From Sporobacter sp038405045 (GTDB lineage Bacteria; Bacillota; Clostridia; Oscillospirales; Oscillospiraceae): a stretch of 64,000 nucleotides of DNA. Below, in pieces: positions 1 through 8,871 of this stretch. Every line of letters begins with the position of its first letter. Position 1 is the stretch's first letter. The notes beneath the pieces were generated by a model. That model was not told the origin of the DNA and made no database searches. It saw only the letters and a list, made by a program, of their open reading frames with translations. Both the position numbers and the translations under genes were made by a program. The DNA lies in NCBI GenBank assembly GCA_038405045.1, contig JBBZIV010000002.1, positions 1 to 64,000 on the forward strand, given 5' to 3'.

Positions 1-54
1 TTCATTGTTCGGTTTTCAGGGCGCAGAGGCGCGGTGCGAACCAATTGCAAGTAT

Positions 55-127
55 GCACCTTTAGCTCAGTTGGTAGAGCACCTGACTCTTAATCAGGGTG
101 TCCAGGGTTCGAGTCCCTGAAGGTGTA
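55..127 (+). tRNA. tRNA-Lys (CTT)
   Basis: A cloverleaf folds with acceptor strands GCACCTT and AAGGTGT (first pair G-U), a D arm at TAGCTCAGTTGG, an anticodon stem CCTGA/TCAGG around loop CTCTTAA and a T arm GGTTCGAGTCC. The anticodon is CTT. The 3' CCA is not encoded. It is the first of a tRNA/5S cluster. Confidence 0.96.
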
Positions 128-179
128 TTAACCCCCTTGGGGTGTGATACACTCCAGCGGGTAAAACAAACCCTCGCAC

Positions 180-251
180 GGCCCGTTGGTCAAGCGGTCA
201 AGACGGCGGCCTCTCACGCCGCAAACAGGAGTTCGATTCTCCTACGGGTCA
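180..251 (+). tRNA. tRNA-Glu (CTC)
   Basis: Acceptor strands GGCCCGT and ACGGGTC pair with one G-U. The anticodon stem GCGGC/GCCGC encloses loop CTCTCAC, giving anticodon CTC, and the T-loop TTCGATT is present. The CCA end is not encoded. Confidence 0.94.
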
Positions 252-319
252 TTTCCCCTTGAAAAGCCCTTGACATGGGCGTCATATTGTTGTAGTATTC
301 GGTTTAGCCCGATTACATA

Positions 320-437
<118 letters not shown>

Positions 438-472
438 AAAAAGAGCCTGAAGTTTCTTCAGGCTCGCCATAT

Positions 473-545
473 TCCTCAATAGCTCAGTCGGTAGAGCATG
501 CGGCTGTTAACCGCAGGGTCGTTGGTTCGAGTCCAACTTGGGGAG
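473..545 (+). tRNA. tRNA-Asn (GTT)
   Basis: Acceptor strands TCCTCAA and TTGGGGA pair. The anticodon stem TGCGG/CCGCA encloses CTGTTAA, giving anticodon GTT. The T arm GGTTCGAGTCC is typical. CCA is not encoded. Confidence 0.96.
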
Positions 546-601
546 CTAGCTTGCGGTATTGCCGTCACGAATATCGTGACGGCAATGCTTATCATTCATG
601 C

Positions 602-675
602 GGGCCTTTAGCTCAGTTGGTTAGAGCAACCGGCTCATAACCGGTCGGTCCTGGGTTCGAGTCCCCGAAGGCCCA
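602..675 (+). tRNA. tRNA-Met (CAT)
   Basis: Acceptor strands GGGCCTT and AAGGCCC pair perfectly. The anticodon stem ACCGG/CCGGT encloses CTCATAA, giving anticodon CAT. The body resembles an elongator methionine tRNA more than an initiator, because a normal Watson-Crick first acceptor pair is present. A lysidine-modified Ile tRNA cannot be excluded by eye. CCA is not encoded. Confidence 0.9.
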
Positions 676-710
676 TTTTTTAGCGAATCACCATGGTATA
701 CATAGCGTTT

Positions 711-786
711 AGGGGTATAGCTCAGCTGGTAGAGCAGCGGTCTCCAAAACCGCGTGCCGAGGGTTCAAATCCTTCTGCCCCTGCCA
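711..786 (+). tRNA. tRNA-Trp (CCA)
   Basis: Acceptor strands AGGGGTA and TGCCCCT pair with one U-G. The anticodon stem GCGGT/ACCGC encloses CTCCAAA, giving anticodon CCA. Unlike the other tRNAs in this cluster, a CCA follows the discriminator G in the DNA (784-786). It is the last gene before the terminator. Confidence 0.95.
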
Positions 787-789
787 AAA

Positions 790-823
790 GACACGCCATC
801 AATTGATGGCGTGTCTTTTTTTT
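790..823 (+). terminator. Intrinsic terminator of the tRNA/5S cluster
   Basis: A perfect 13-bp inverted repeat (GACACGCCATCAA and its complement, essentially without a loop) is followed directly by eight T residues. It ends the stable-RNA transcript, and the minus-strand genes converge on it. Confidence 0.9.
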
Positions 824-874
824 ATTGAAGGTATATCGATGCTTCCAGGTTCAGTTTCAAACAAAAAATCCGTG

Positions 875-1417
875 TTACTCAAGCAGGACGCAGCCGGTAT
901 AGGCGACATGGTCTGATCCGTAATTGTATGCCAAATTATTCGCTTTGCAGACCTTGCTGACGAAAAGGCCGCAGGCTTCCATGGAGTAGATGAGCTTATC
1001 CGGAAACCGGCACGGTTCCCCGTCAAGGAATGTGCACCTCGCACATCGGGTGCAGGTCCCAGCGCCCAAGGCGAGAAGGTTCGGAAAATCTTCAGACAGA
1101 TTATCGCAGAACGTTAAAAGGTTCGCTGCCTGATCCTTTCCTGTTTGCTCCATCGTTTTCCAGTCAAAGGTGCTGTTGAGCTTCTTAACGGTTTGCACGA
1201 GTAGGCCCTTAGAGTACTTCGTCACCTTGTCGCGCATTTCTTCCAGCGTCCCGATGGCCGGTGGGCAAGCCCAAGATTTGTTATAGCTGCGGCAGCGGTC
1301 AGAAGCGCACATATCGCGAACCTGCGGCATAAATTCAAGCGTTGCAACGTCCAGCGGGCCAGCGTTTGTAAAGCCGGAATCAAGCGCTCGTTTAATTAAA
1401 TCATCATAATCAAGCAT
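875..1417 (-). CDS. DUF2284 family cysteine-rich, probably metal-binding protein
   Basis: This 180-residue protein fits the DUF2284 family, whose members are small cytoplasmic proteins of unknown function thought to bind metal or an iron-sulfur cluster. Eleven cysteines are present. They include C37 and C42, C51 in a WACPP motif, a CTRCARC run at about 122-128 and C136. There is no signal peptide or membrane segment. The ATG at 1417 has a GAAAGG ribosome site about 11 nt upstream. The gene lies downstream of the corrinoid-reactivase-like gene on the same strand, with an 88-nt gap, so the two may be co-transcribed. The specific function is unknown. Confidence 0.75.
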   Translation of the reverse strand: MLDYDDLIKRALDSGFTNAGPLDVATLEFMPQVRDMCASDRCRSYNKSWACPPAIGTLEEMRDKVTKYSKGLLVQTVKKLNSTFDWKTMEQTGKDQAANLLTFCDNLSEDFPNLLALGAGTCTRCARCTFLDGEPCRFPDKLIYSMEACGLFVSKVCKANNLAYNYGSDHVAYTGCVLLE

Positions 1418-1505
1418 ATGACAATCAGCCTTTCTTCGGCGCGTTTGATTAGTAACCCCTTCTGCGCGCGCCGGTCTAGCAAAAAGGGAAAGTCTTGCCG
1501 AGAGC

Positions 1506-3023
1506 TTAGAAAGTCATTTGTTCAATAAACTGGAGCGTAAAATACTTGCTTGTTGACAGCTCAACGACCTCAAACTTCTCATACAGCTTTTGAAGGCGTT
1601 CTCTTGCTTCCGCCGAGCATAAGGCAACGGCGGCGCCTTCACCCGCCATATTCCCCATCGTTTTGGCGTAAGGAAGGAACTCCTTTGGGAACAGGCCGAT
1701 CGTTGCGGCGCTGACCTGATCGAGAAAACTGCCAAAGCCCCCGGCGATGAGAAATGAATTAATGTCCTTGGCTGTGACATCGGCGGCGTTTAACAGCGTT
1801 TGAATACCGCCCGCAATGGCAGCCTTCGCCAGCTGGAGCTTTCGAATATCGTTGCGCGTCATGTAGACATCATTTTCACGCGAGAGCCAGAAAACAGGCT
1901 TGCCGTCAATCTCGCCGATAAGCTCGGAAATGGGGCCTTCAATCTTATCTGCAAAGAGCAGACGTCCGCTTGAATCGACAGCGCCCGTGTGGACGAGGAC
2001 GGCCAAGGCGTCCATCAGGCCGGAGCCACAAAGGCCGAGGGGGGCGGCGTCTCCAATGACGGACAGTTCAAGCTTATTGTCGACCCATTTCAAGTGACTG
2101 ATGGCACCGTCGATAGCCGCCATGCCTTTGGTAATTTCAGCGCCTTCAAAAGCCGGACCGGCTGCCGTCGCGCAGCAGTAATATTTGTCGCCAACCTTCA
2201 AAGCGATTTCCCCGTTTGTGCCAATGTCGATATAGACGCAAGGGCCGGGGATATCTTCGATATTTGAAGCGATCATACCGGCCGTAATGTCACCGCCGAC
2301 GTAAGCGTAGACACACGGGGCATAGTAGACGATCGCGTCGTCGGCAGCGGGAAAATCCTTTCCGGCGGGGCGCTCGTCACCGAAAAGGGAAAGAGGATGA
2401 AACGGGATCATCGCCATCTCAATCGGGGAGAGATTGCCCGCCAGGTGCTGCATGATGGTGTTTCCGGCAATCGATATGTAATGAATATCCCTTAAGTCGG
2501 CACCGATTTTATCACAGGCCTCCTGCATCAAATCAGCAAGCTGTTCACGGATAACACGTGTTAAAGTTTCGTGGCCGTTTTTTACGCAGTACTGAATGCG
2601 GCTTATAACATCAGCGCCAAATGTTCGCTGCGCGTTGACGCCGCTTGCCGTGGCCAAACGCGCGCAATTTGCAAGGTCAGTTAAATGCACAACGACGGTT
2701 GTCGTGCCGATATCGATCGCAACGCCGAGTCGGCCGGAGTGCGAAACAGCCTTTGCTTTGGAATCGGAGCCGGCGATTTTCATTTTCATCTCGTCCGGGA
2801 TGTAAACATCCATATCCCCGTGAATAAACGTCTGACAGGCGCGCACCTTTTCGCCGCCCGGTTCAAGCTGGACGAGGCATTTGCCGCATTTCCCTTTGCC
2901 GCCACAGGGCGCTTCGAGATAGACGTCCGACGCGATAATGCGCTCATACAGAGATTCGCCCTCGATGGCTTGTGCGGTGGCGATAAGTTCACCGGACTGG
3001 TAGATTTTGACGACAGGGGGCAT
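1506..3023 (-). CDS. ASKHA-domain protein with N-terminal 2Fe-2S ferredoxin; corrinoid-protein reactivase-like
   Basis: The 505-residue protein begins with a plant-type 2Fe-2S ferredoxin domain (cysteines 40, 46, 49 and 63, pattern C-x5-C-x2-C). A long ASKHA-fold ATPase-like region (formerly DUF4445) follows, with nucleotide motif VAIDIGTTTV near 101-110 and further DIGTNGE and GLCGSG glycine motifs. Known relatives (RamA- and RACo-type) use ATP and a low-potential electron to return inactive Co(II) corrinoids to Co(I) in methyltransferase systems. No corrinoid protein or methyltransferase lies nearby, so the partner must be elsewhere. I chose the ATG at 3023, which has an AAGGAG site 9 nt upstream. 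A longer reading frame would run into the end of miaB. Confidence 0.8.
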   Translation of the reverse strand: MPPVVKIYQSGELIATAQAIEGESLYERIIASDVYLEAPCGGKGKCGKCLVQLEPGGEKVRACQTFIHGDMDVYIPDEMKMKIAGSDSKAKAVSHSGRLGVAIDIGTTTVVVHLTDLANCARLATASGVNAQRTFGADVISRIQYCVKNGHETLTRVIREQLADLMQEACDKIGADLRDIHYISIAGNTIMQHLAGNLSPIEMAMIPFHPLSLFGDERPAGKDFPAADDAIVYYAPCVYAYVGGDITAGMIASNIEDIPGPCVYIDIGTNGEIALKVGDKYYCCATAAGPAFEGAEITKGMAAIDGAISHLKWVDNKLELSVIGDAAPLGLCGSGLMDALAVLVHTGAVDSSGRLLFADKIEGPISELIGEIDGKPVFWLSRENDVYMTRNDIRKLQLAKAAIAGGIQTLLNAADVTAKDINSFLIAGGFGSFLDQVSAATIGLFPKEFLPYAKTMGNMAGEGAAVALCSAEARERLQKLYEKFEVVELSTSKYFTLQFIEQMTF

Positions 3024-3048
3024 CAAGCAGGACTCCTTTGTCTTTATA

Positions 3049-4461
3049 TTAAATAAGCTCTCCAAAAAGCGCCCACGTATTGCAGTGGGTAATTGCCGCA
3101 TTTTGAAATGAGCCAATTTTCGATTGATCGCCGGAGAGATGGACAAGGCGGCCGCCGTTTGTCCTGCCGGTCAGCGGATATAGAACGTCTTCTGCCTTGC
3201 CGTCCACGAGAACGCGCAGCGTCTGGCCGACGTATTCGCGATGCTTTTCTTCAGATATCGCGTTCTGGCGGGACAACAAGTCGTCAAAACGGCGCTGTTT
3301 TTCCTGCTTTGGCACATCGTCAGGCATGCGCCCGGCAGGCGTCCCCTCCCGTTTGGAATACAGAAACGTAAATAAAGCATCGAAGCGGGCTTTTTCAATG
3401 ACATCCAGTGTTTCTAGAAACTCGTCATACGTTTCGCCGGGGAAACCGACGATAATGTCACTTGTTAAAACAATATCCGGCATAAATTGCCGGGCTTGTT
3501 CAATGAGATGAAGATACTGCTCTTTTGTATAGCCCCTGTTCATCGCGGCAAGAATTCTGTTACTGCCGGCTTGAAAGGGCAAATGGAGATGGTGTGCCAC
3601 TTTTGGGCTGTCTGCCATTGCTTTAAAAAGACGGTCAGAGGCGTCTTTCGGATGACTTGTCATGAAACGAATCAAAAAGTCACCATCAAGGGCGTTAATC
3701 CGGCGCAACAGCTCAGAAAAATCGATTTCCTCAGACAAACCCCTGCCATAGGAATTAACGTTTTGCCCAAGCAGTGTGAGGTCCTTATAGCCGTCTTTAA
3801 TAAGTGCGCGCGCTTCCGATAAAATATCGTCCGGGTGTCTACTCCGCTCACGGCCGCGGACATAAGGAACGATACAGTAGGAACAGAAATTGTTACAGCC
3901 GTACATGATGGACAACCAGGCTTTGACGCGCCCGTCCCGCAGGACGGGCAGCCCCTCTGCGATGGCATCCGGCGCGTCATCAATCGAAAACACGCGGCCG
4001 CGCGCTAAAAGAACCTGTTCTAAAAGCTCCGGAAAGCGCCAGAGTGCCTGGGGCCCGAAAACGAGGTCTACATGCCGATAGGAGCGCCGAATTTTATCAG
4101 CCACGTGCTGCTGCTGCACCATGCAGCCGCAAAGGGCTATAATCTGCTCTGGTTTCTCTTTTTTCGTGTGCACGAGCGCGCCGACGTTGCCGAAAACACG
4201 CATTTCCGCGTGCTCACGGACGGCGCAGGTGTTGATGACGATAACATCCGCTTCACGTTCGTTTTGCGTTAAGCGATAACCCATACAATCGAGCATGCCG
4301 CGCAGGCGCTCGCTGTCCGATTCGTTCTGCTGGCAGCCGTATGTGTCAACAAAAGCAAGCGGCTGGATGGTGCGGGAACTGTTCTTGTCGCCGAGCCGCC
4401 GCATAATGTCATTTTGACGCGCGATTTCAGTGGGGGGGATTTCCTGTCGTTGAGCGTTCAC
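3049..4461 (-). CDS. miaB: tRNA-2-methylthio-N6-dimethylallyladenosine synthase MiaB
   Basis: MiaB is a radical-SAM methylthiotransferase that adds a methylthio group to i6A37 of tRNAs reading UNN codons. The 470-residue protein shows the N-terminal cluster-binding cysteines (C43 in TYGCQQNESDS, C79 in NTCAVREH, and C111 or C113 in LCGCM). The radical-SAM triad follows in CNNFCSYCIVPY (C189, C193, C196) with the MiaB-type RGRERSR sequence, and a TRAM domain lies near the end. miaA, which makes its substrate, is on the opposite strand about 3.2 kb away. The corrinoid-reactivase-like gene follows 25 nt downstream. Confidence 0.96.
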   Translation of the reverse strand: MNAQRQEIPPTEIARQNDIMRRLGDKNSSRTIQPLAFVDTYGCQQNESDSERLRGMLDCMGYRLTQNEREADVIVINTCAVREHAEMRVFGNVGALVHTKKEKPEQIIALCGCMVQQQHVADKIRRSYRHVDLVFGPQALWRFPELLEQVLLARGRVFSIDDAPDAIAEGLPVLRDGRVKAWLSIMYGCNNFCSYCIVPYVRGRERSRHPDDILSEARALIKDGYKDLTLLGQNVNSYGRGLSEEIDFSELLRRINALDGDFLIRFMTSHPKDASDRLFKAMADSPKVAHHLHLPFQAGSNRILAAMNRGYTKEQYLHLIEQARQFMPDIVLTSDIIVGFPGETYDEFLETLDVIEKARFDALFTFLYSKREGTPAGRMPDDVPKQEKQRRFDDLLSRQNAISEEKHREYVGQTLRVLVDGKAEDVLYPLTGRTNGGRLVHLSGDQSKIGSFQNAAITHCNTWALFGELI

Positions 4462-4537
4462 GCATGCCTCCGTGTTTGTGGTTCGGATGGCCGCGGAATG
4501 CGCCTTCCTTCAAATTATTTTATCATTTAGTCATAGA

Positions 4538-4562
4538 ATTTACAATGTAAATAATGTATAAT
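4538..4562 (+). promoter_or_regulatory. Candidate -10 box with overlapping palindromic operator
   Basis: A consensus -10 element TATAAT (4557-4562) lies 54 nt before the racemase-like gene. Immediately upstream is a perfect 15-bp dyad, ATTTACA-A-TGTAAAT (4538-4552), which would sit in the promoter spacer. The -35 region is weak, so a regulator binding the dyad may control the promoter. The regulator is unknown. Confidence 0.45.
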
Positions 4563-4615
4563 CAGACAATAACAACAGAAGCCGTTGAGTGCGCGGAAAG
4601 GGTTAGAGGGCAGCC

Positions 4616-5680
4616 ATGAAATATCTGGTCATTGACAGGCGCGTCGTCCGAAATAATCTCAAGGTCGTTAAGGAACGGTCAGAAGATGCGGAAATCTACG
4701 CGGACCTAAGTGCCAATGCCTGCGGCATGGGGCTTTTGGAAATTGCAAAGCTCCTGCGGGATGAGGGCATCCGGTCTTATGCCGTCTCCGACCCGAAGGA
4801 CGCTGCTTTTCTCCGCAGCAACGGGTTTCAACAGGAAAAAATCATGATGCTTCGTTCAACGGCGGACCCCGAAGAGCTGGGGGAGTTGCTGGAGGCAAAC
4901 GTTATCTGTACCGTTGGCTCATATGACGCGGCCGTTGCGCTTAACGGCATCGCAGAAACGCGGAAAACAGTTGCCGAAGTGCTTATAAAGATCGATACCG
5001 GACTTGGCCGCTACGGCTTTCTGCCGGGAGAAACGGATAAAATGGCGGCGATTTTCAAGTATATGTCGAACCTTGCCGTCATCGGCATGTTTACATCCTA
5101 CGCGGCGTCCTGGAGCAACAAGAAGCTGACGATGCAGCAATTCAACAGCTTCAACGCCGTTCTCGATAAAATCACGGAAATGGGCTTTGAACCGGGCGCC
5201 GCGCATGTGTGTGACTCGGCAGCCCTTTTCCGCTATAATTATGGGCGGATGGACGCCGTTCGTATCGATACGGCGCTTTCCGGCAGGATGCCGGGCAAAA
5301 ACGCCCCGGGGATCAGCCGCGTCGGCTATATCGAAGCAGGAATAGAAGAAATCGGCTGGTTTCCGAAAGGACATCGCATCGGCGCAGAGCACAGCATCGT
5401 GACGAAAAAGCCGACGAAGATCGCCATTTTGTCCGTCGGGTATTATCACGGCTTCGGCGTTGACCGCCACATGAGCCTCGGTATCCTGAGCTTTTTCCTC
5501 AGGCACCGCAACAACAAGCTATTTGTCAAAATAGGCGGGCAGCGCGCCAAAGTGCTTGGCAACGTTGGCCTTCTGCACACGATTCTTGATGTGACGAATA
5601 TTGACTGCGCCGTCGGAGACCCTGTTTATCTTGATGTCGACCCGGTCAACGTAAAGGGTCTTCCGATTTTATATTTATAG
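4616..5680 (+). CDS. Alanine-racemase-like protein lacking the PLP-binding lysine
   Basis: The 354-residue protein follows the fold-III alanine racemase plan: an N-terminal TIM-barrel part, IDTGLGRYGF at 126-135, and a C-terminal beta domain with SVGYYHGFG that keeps the tyrosine at 276 of the usual GYADG motif. The N-terminal PLP motif, normally VKANAYGHG, reads LSANACGMG. The Schiff-base lysine is replaced by S32, and the following Tyr and His are changed too. Codons AGT GCC AAT GCC TGC read clearly, so this is not a frame problem. The protein is full length, so a non-racemase role (binding, or a changed activity) is likelier than recent decay. It precedes mutL by 52 nt. I give no gene symbol because activity is doubtful. 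Confidence 0.75.
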   Translation: MKYLVIDRRVVRNNLKVVKERSEDAEIYADLSANACGMGLLEIAKLLRDEGIRSYAVSDPKDAAFLRSNGFQQEKIMMLRSTADPEELGELLEANVICTVGSYDAAVALNGIAETRKTVAEVLIKIDTGLGRYGFLPGETDKMAAIFKYMSNLAVIGMFTSYAASWSNKKLTMQQFNSFNAVLDKITEMGFEPGAAHVCDSAALFRYNYGRMDAVRIDTALSGRMPGKNAPGISRVGYIEAGIEEIGWFPKGHRIGAEHSIVTKKPTKIAILSVGYYHGFGVDRHMSLGILSFFLRHRNNKLFVKIGGQRAKVLGNVGLLHTILDVTNIDCAVGDPVYLDVDPVNVKGLPILYL

Positions 5681-5732
5681 GCACAAGACCGCGTGTGAGC
5701 GCTGGACTTGTCGGAACAAGGAATGGTGATCT

Positions 5733-7607
5733 TTGGCCAGAATTCTGCAGCTTGACGCGCACGTTGCCGACCTGATTGCCGCCGGTGAGGTGGTTGAACG
5801 GCCGGCGTCTGTCGTCAAGGAGCTCATGGAAAATGCAATTGACGCCGGTGCAACGGCTGTAACGGTCGAAATTAAAAACGGCGGCATGACGTATATCCGC
5901 GTGACGGATAACGGCTGCGGCATTGCCTCGGATGATGCCCAGACAGCATTTTTGCGTCACGCCACCAGCAAGCTGCGCGACGAACGAGGCCTTGAAGCTA
6001 TCACAACGCTTGGATTCCGCGGTGAGGCGCTGGCCGCCATTGCCGCCGTGTCAAGAATTGAGCTGCTCACGCGGGAGGCAGGCGCGCCGGAGGGAACAGG
6101 CCTCGTCCTCGAGGGGGGTACCGTGACCGAAAAGACAGCCGCCGGTTGCCCGGACGGAACCACGATAATCGTACGGGACTTGTTTTTTAATACGCCAGCG
6201 CGACTAAAATTTATGAAGACAGATAGAGCTGAAGGGGCCGCAGTCTCTGCACAAATCATCTGCTGCGCCCTGTCGCATCCGGAGGTCTCCGTCCGCTATC
6301 TCAAGGACGGCAAGGAAGAGTGCCACACACCCGGCGACGGGCTGATGTCGTCCTGCGTGTACAGCATTTTCGGCCGCGACTTTGCCGGCAGCCTGCTCGA
6401 AGCAACGACGAGCGACGGAGACATCTCCGTCAGTGGCTTTGTCTCGTCGCCTTCTGCCGCGCGCGGAAACAGAAGCTATCAGTTCTTTTTCGTCAATGGA
6501 CGCCATGTGAAGTCTAAAACGCTGCAGGCTGCTTTGGAGCAGGCTTATAAAAACACGCTTTTCACCGGGCGGTTTCCGGCTTGCGTCTTATACGTCACAC
6601 TGCGGCCGTCCTGTGTGGACGTTAACGTTCATCCGACAAAAACAGAAGTGAAATTCTTGAACGAGCATCAGGCATTCGACGGGGTATATTACGCTGCCCG
6701 CTCATCGCTGGAAGGCGAAACACAACGCCCGCTGATTACACTTTCGCCGGAAACATCGAAGGCGCTTTCTTCGGAAAGGCAACCGACAACCACCAATACA
6801 TACAGCAACGTGACAAACGGGGGACGACTGCCCGACGGCAGCCCGCCGCCACAAATAACAGACCGGCAGGGGCGCTTGCCAGGTGGCTTTAAAAGCCGGG
6901 TGCCGTCCTTGACGGAGCGACCGCTTTACGCACCGGTTCACGACGAGACAAGAATAGCATATCAATCACTTAAAACACCTGATGACAGCGCCGGTGTTGC
7001 CTTTGAAGCGGAGACCGCATCGATTGCCGATATGCCGGCACGGCGGGAACACCGCATCGTCGGCGAAGCGCTCGACACCTACATTATTGCCGAGCAGGCG
7101 GGGACGCTTTGGCTCATTGACAAGCACGCTGCCCATGAACGGATCCATTTTGACAGATTGAAGAATCAAAAACAAGTGACGATGTCACAATTGCTTATGA
7201 CGCCCGTTATTTGCCAGCTCGGGCGTGAAGATATGGCACTCGTGCAGGAAAATATCACGCTTTTTGAGCAGCTTGGTTTTCAAATCGACGCCTTTGGCGA
7301 TGAGTCGGTGGCAATCCGTCAAATTCCAGCCGACATATTAATGGACGGCGCCGAAGCGGTGCTTGAAGAGCTTTGTACCATCCTGCGCCGAAGCGGCGCT
7401 TTAAGCGGCGAAGCACGGTGGGACGCCCTCTTGCAGTCAATTGCCTGCAAGGCGGCAATCAAGGCCGGGCGTGCCTCGGAGCCGATGGAGATCGAAACGC
7501 TTGTAAAAAGGGTCCTCTCCGGTGACGTGCGTTATTGCCCGCATGGGCGGCCGGTGGCTGTCGAGCTGACAAAAGCGGCGCTGGACAAATATTTCAAACG
7601 AACGTAG
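5733..7607 (+). CDS. mutL: DNA mismatch repair protein MutL
   Basis: MutL couples mismatch recognition by MutS to strand incision. The 624-residue protein has the GHKL ATPase motifs ENAIDAGA, DNGCGI and TLGFRGEALA. A poorly conserved linker spans roughly residues 335-440. The C-terminal domain carries DKHAAHERIHFD, ACKAAIKAG and CPHGRP, the endonuclease motifs of MutL from bacteria without MutH; the last acidic residue of the first motif is Asp, not Glu. The start is a TTG at 5733, about 10 nt after AAGGAA. No in-frame ATG or GTG fits the conserved N terminus better. miaA begins 10 nt downstream. mutS is not in the window. Confidence 0.96.
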   Translation: MARILQLDAHVADLIAAGEVVERPASVVKELMENAIDAGATAVTVEIKNGGMTYIRVTDNGCGIASDDAQTAFLRHATSKLRDERGLEAITTLGFRGEALAAIAAVSRIELLTREAGAPEGTGLVLEGGTVTEKTAAGCPDGTTIIVRDLFFNTPARLKFMKTDRAEGAAVSAQIICCALSHPEVSVRYLKDGKEECHTPGDGLMSSCVYSIFGRDFAGSLLEATTSDGDISVSGFVSSPSAARGNRSYQFFFVNGRHVKSKTLQAALEQAYKNTLFTGRFPACVLYVTLRPSCVDVNVHPTKTEVKFLNEHQAFDGVYYAARSSLEGETQRPLITLSPETSKALSSERQPTTTNTYSNVTNGGRLPDGSPPPQITDRQGRLPGGFKSRVPSLTERPLYAPVHDETRIAYQSLKTPDDSAGVAFEAETASIADMPARREHRIVGEALDTYIIAEQAGTLWLIDKHAAHERIHFDRLKNQKQVTMSQLLMTPVICQLGREDMALVQENITLFEQLGFQIDAFGDESVAIRQIPADILMDGAEAVLEELCTILRRSGALSGEARWDALLQSIACKAAIKAGRASEPMEIETLVKRVLSGDVRYCPHGRPVAVELTKAALDKYFKRT

Positions 7608-7617
7608 AGGAGCAGCC

Positions 7618-8553
7618 ATGAGCCAGAAGATCGCCGTCATCGCGGGGCCGACGGCAACCGGGAAGACAGCGCTCGGGATTGCCCTCGCAAAGCGGCTGGG
7701 CGGTGAAGTCATCTCCGCCGACGCAATGCAGGTCTATCGCGATATGAATATCGGCACCGCCAAGACGACAGTGGCGGAACAACAGGGCATTCGCCACCAT
7801 ATGCTTGACGTGGCGGCTCCCTTTGAAAGCTATTCCGTGGCCCGCTATGTCGAGGAAGCGTCCACCTGCGCCGACGACATTTTAAGCCGCGGCAGGCTGC
7901 CGATTGTTGTTGGCGGAACAGGCCTTTATATCGACGCGCTGATTGCCGGGAACGAGTTCTCCCCCGTCGGGGACGCCGCACTGCGCCAACGCCTTTCCGA
8001 CCGTTATGACATGTACGGGGGCGAGGCGCTTTTAGAGGACCTGGCGCGCGTTGACCCGCAGGCTGGGGCACGGCTTCACGCCAATGACAAAAAGCGCATC
8101 ATCCGCGCCTTAGAAATATTCGAGCTGACAGGGAAACCAATGTCCGAGCACGACAGCCAGATGAAAAAGCGCCCGCCGCGTTATGACGCGTGCCGTATTG
8201 TGCTCTCCTACTGCGACAGGGCCGAGTTATACGAGGCCATCAACCGGCGCGTCGACAACATGATGGCAGACGGGCTGTTTGGTGAGGTCAGGCAACTGCT
8301 GGACGCCGGACTCACACTTGCGCATACGGCGATGCAGGCCATTGGTTATAAAGAGCTCGCGCGGGCGATAACGACAAATCAGGATATTGAAGGGGCTGTC
8401 GACGAGATTAAACGAGAAACACGGCGATATGCCAAAAGGCAGCTGTCGTGGTTTCGCCGTGAGCCCGGCGCGCACTGGATTTTATGGGAGAAAGAGCCTG
8501 ATTTTGATACCGGCCTGCAGCTTTCGACAAAGTATTTGGAGACGAACGGATAG
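7618..8553 (+). CDS. miaA: tRNA dimethylallyltransferase MiaA
   Basis: MiaA transfers a dimethylallyl group to A37 of tRNAs that read UNN codons, producing the substrate of MiaB. The 311-residue protein opens with the P-loop GPTATGKTALG (about residues 9-19), followed by the family motifs DAMQVYRDMNIGTAK and VVGGTGLYIDAL. A basic C-terminal part ends KRETRRYAKRQLSWFRR. A GAGGAG site precedes the ATG. It lies between mutL and hfq, a common arrangement in Firmicutes. Confidence 0.97.
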   Translation: MSQKIAVIAGPTATGKTALGIALAKRLGGEVISADAMQVYRDMNIGTAKTTVAEQQGIRHHMLDVAAPFESYSVARYVEEASTCADDILSRGRLPIVVGGTGLYIDALIAGNEFSPVGDAALRQRLSDRYDMYGGEALLEDLARVDPQAGARLHANDKKRIIRALEIFELTGKPMSEHDSQMKKRPPRYDACRIVLSYCDRAELYEAINRRVDNMMADGLFGEVRQLLDAGLTLAHTAMQAIGYKELARAITTNQDIEGAVDEIKRETRRYAKRQLSWFRREPGAHWILWEKEPDFDTGLQLSTKYLETNG

Positions 8554-8628
8554 AATAAAGCCGTCTAAAAATGAACAGACGGCGCCGCTTCAGATAAAGA
8601 AGACGCCGTCAAAGAAAGGACGGCAAAT

Positions 8629-8871
8629 ATGGCAAAAATTCAGAATTTACAGGACATTTTTCTCAATCAGGCGCGATGCAGCAAACAACAGGTAACGGTT
8701 TTTCTCGTCAACGGATTTCAGTTACGCGGAAACGTGACGGGGTTTGACAGCTTTACCGTCGTGCTTGACACGGAGGGAAAGCAGCAGCTCATTTACAAGC
8801 ACGCGATTTCGACGATCATTCCGTCCAGAGCGGTCAATCTGATGGCCGAAAATGACGCAGGCGGTCTGTAA
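8629..8871 (+). CDS. hfq: RNA chaperone Hfq
   Basis: Hfq forms a hexameric Sm-like ring that binds small RNAs and mRNA A-rich or U-rich sites. This 80-residue protein has the Sm1 region (LNQARCSKQQVTVFLVNGFQLRG) and the diagnostic Sm2 motif YKHAISTI. The C-terminal tail is short, as in Firmicutes. The ATG follows an AAAGGACGGC site. A GC-rich hairpin (GCCGTC...GACGGC, about 8561-8584) lies in the gap after miaA. Its presence makes sRNA regulation plausible here; a candidate sRNA lies near 56.9 kb. Confidence 0.97.
   Translation: MAKIQNLQDIFLNQARCSKQQVTVFLVNGFQLRGNVTGFDSFTVVLDTEGKQQLIYKHAISTIIPSRAVNLMAENDAGGL

Noticed and set aside
443..465. Perfect hairpin GAGCCTGAAG/CTTCAGGCTC after 5S as a terminator
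   Set aside because: No T run follows on the plus strand and tRNA-Asn begins 8 nt later, so it is more likely a processing structure.
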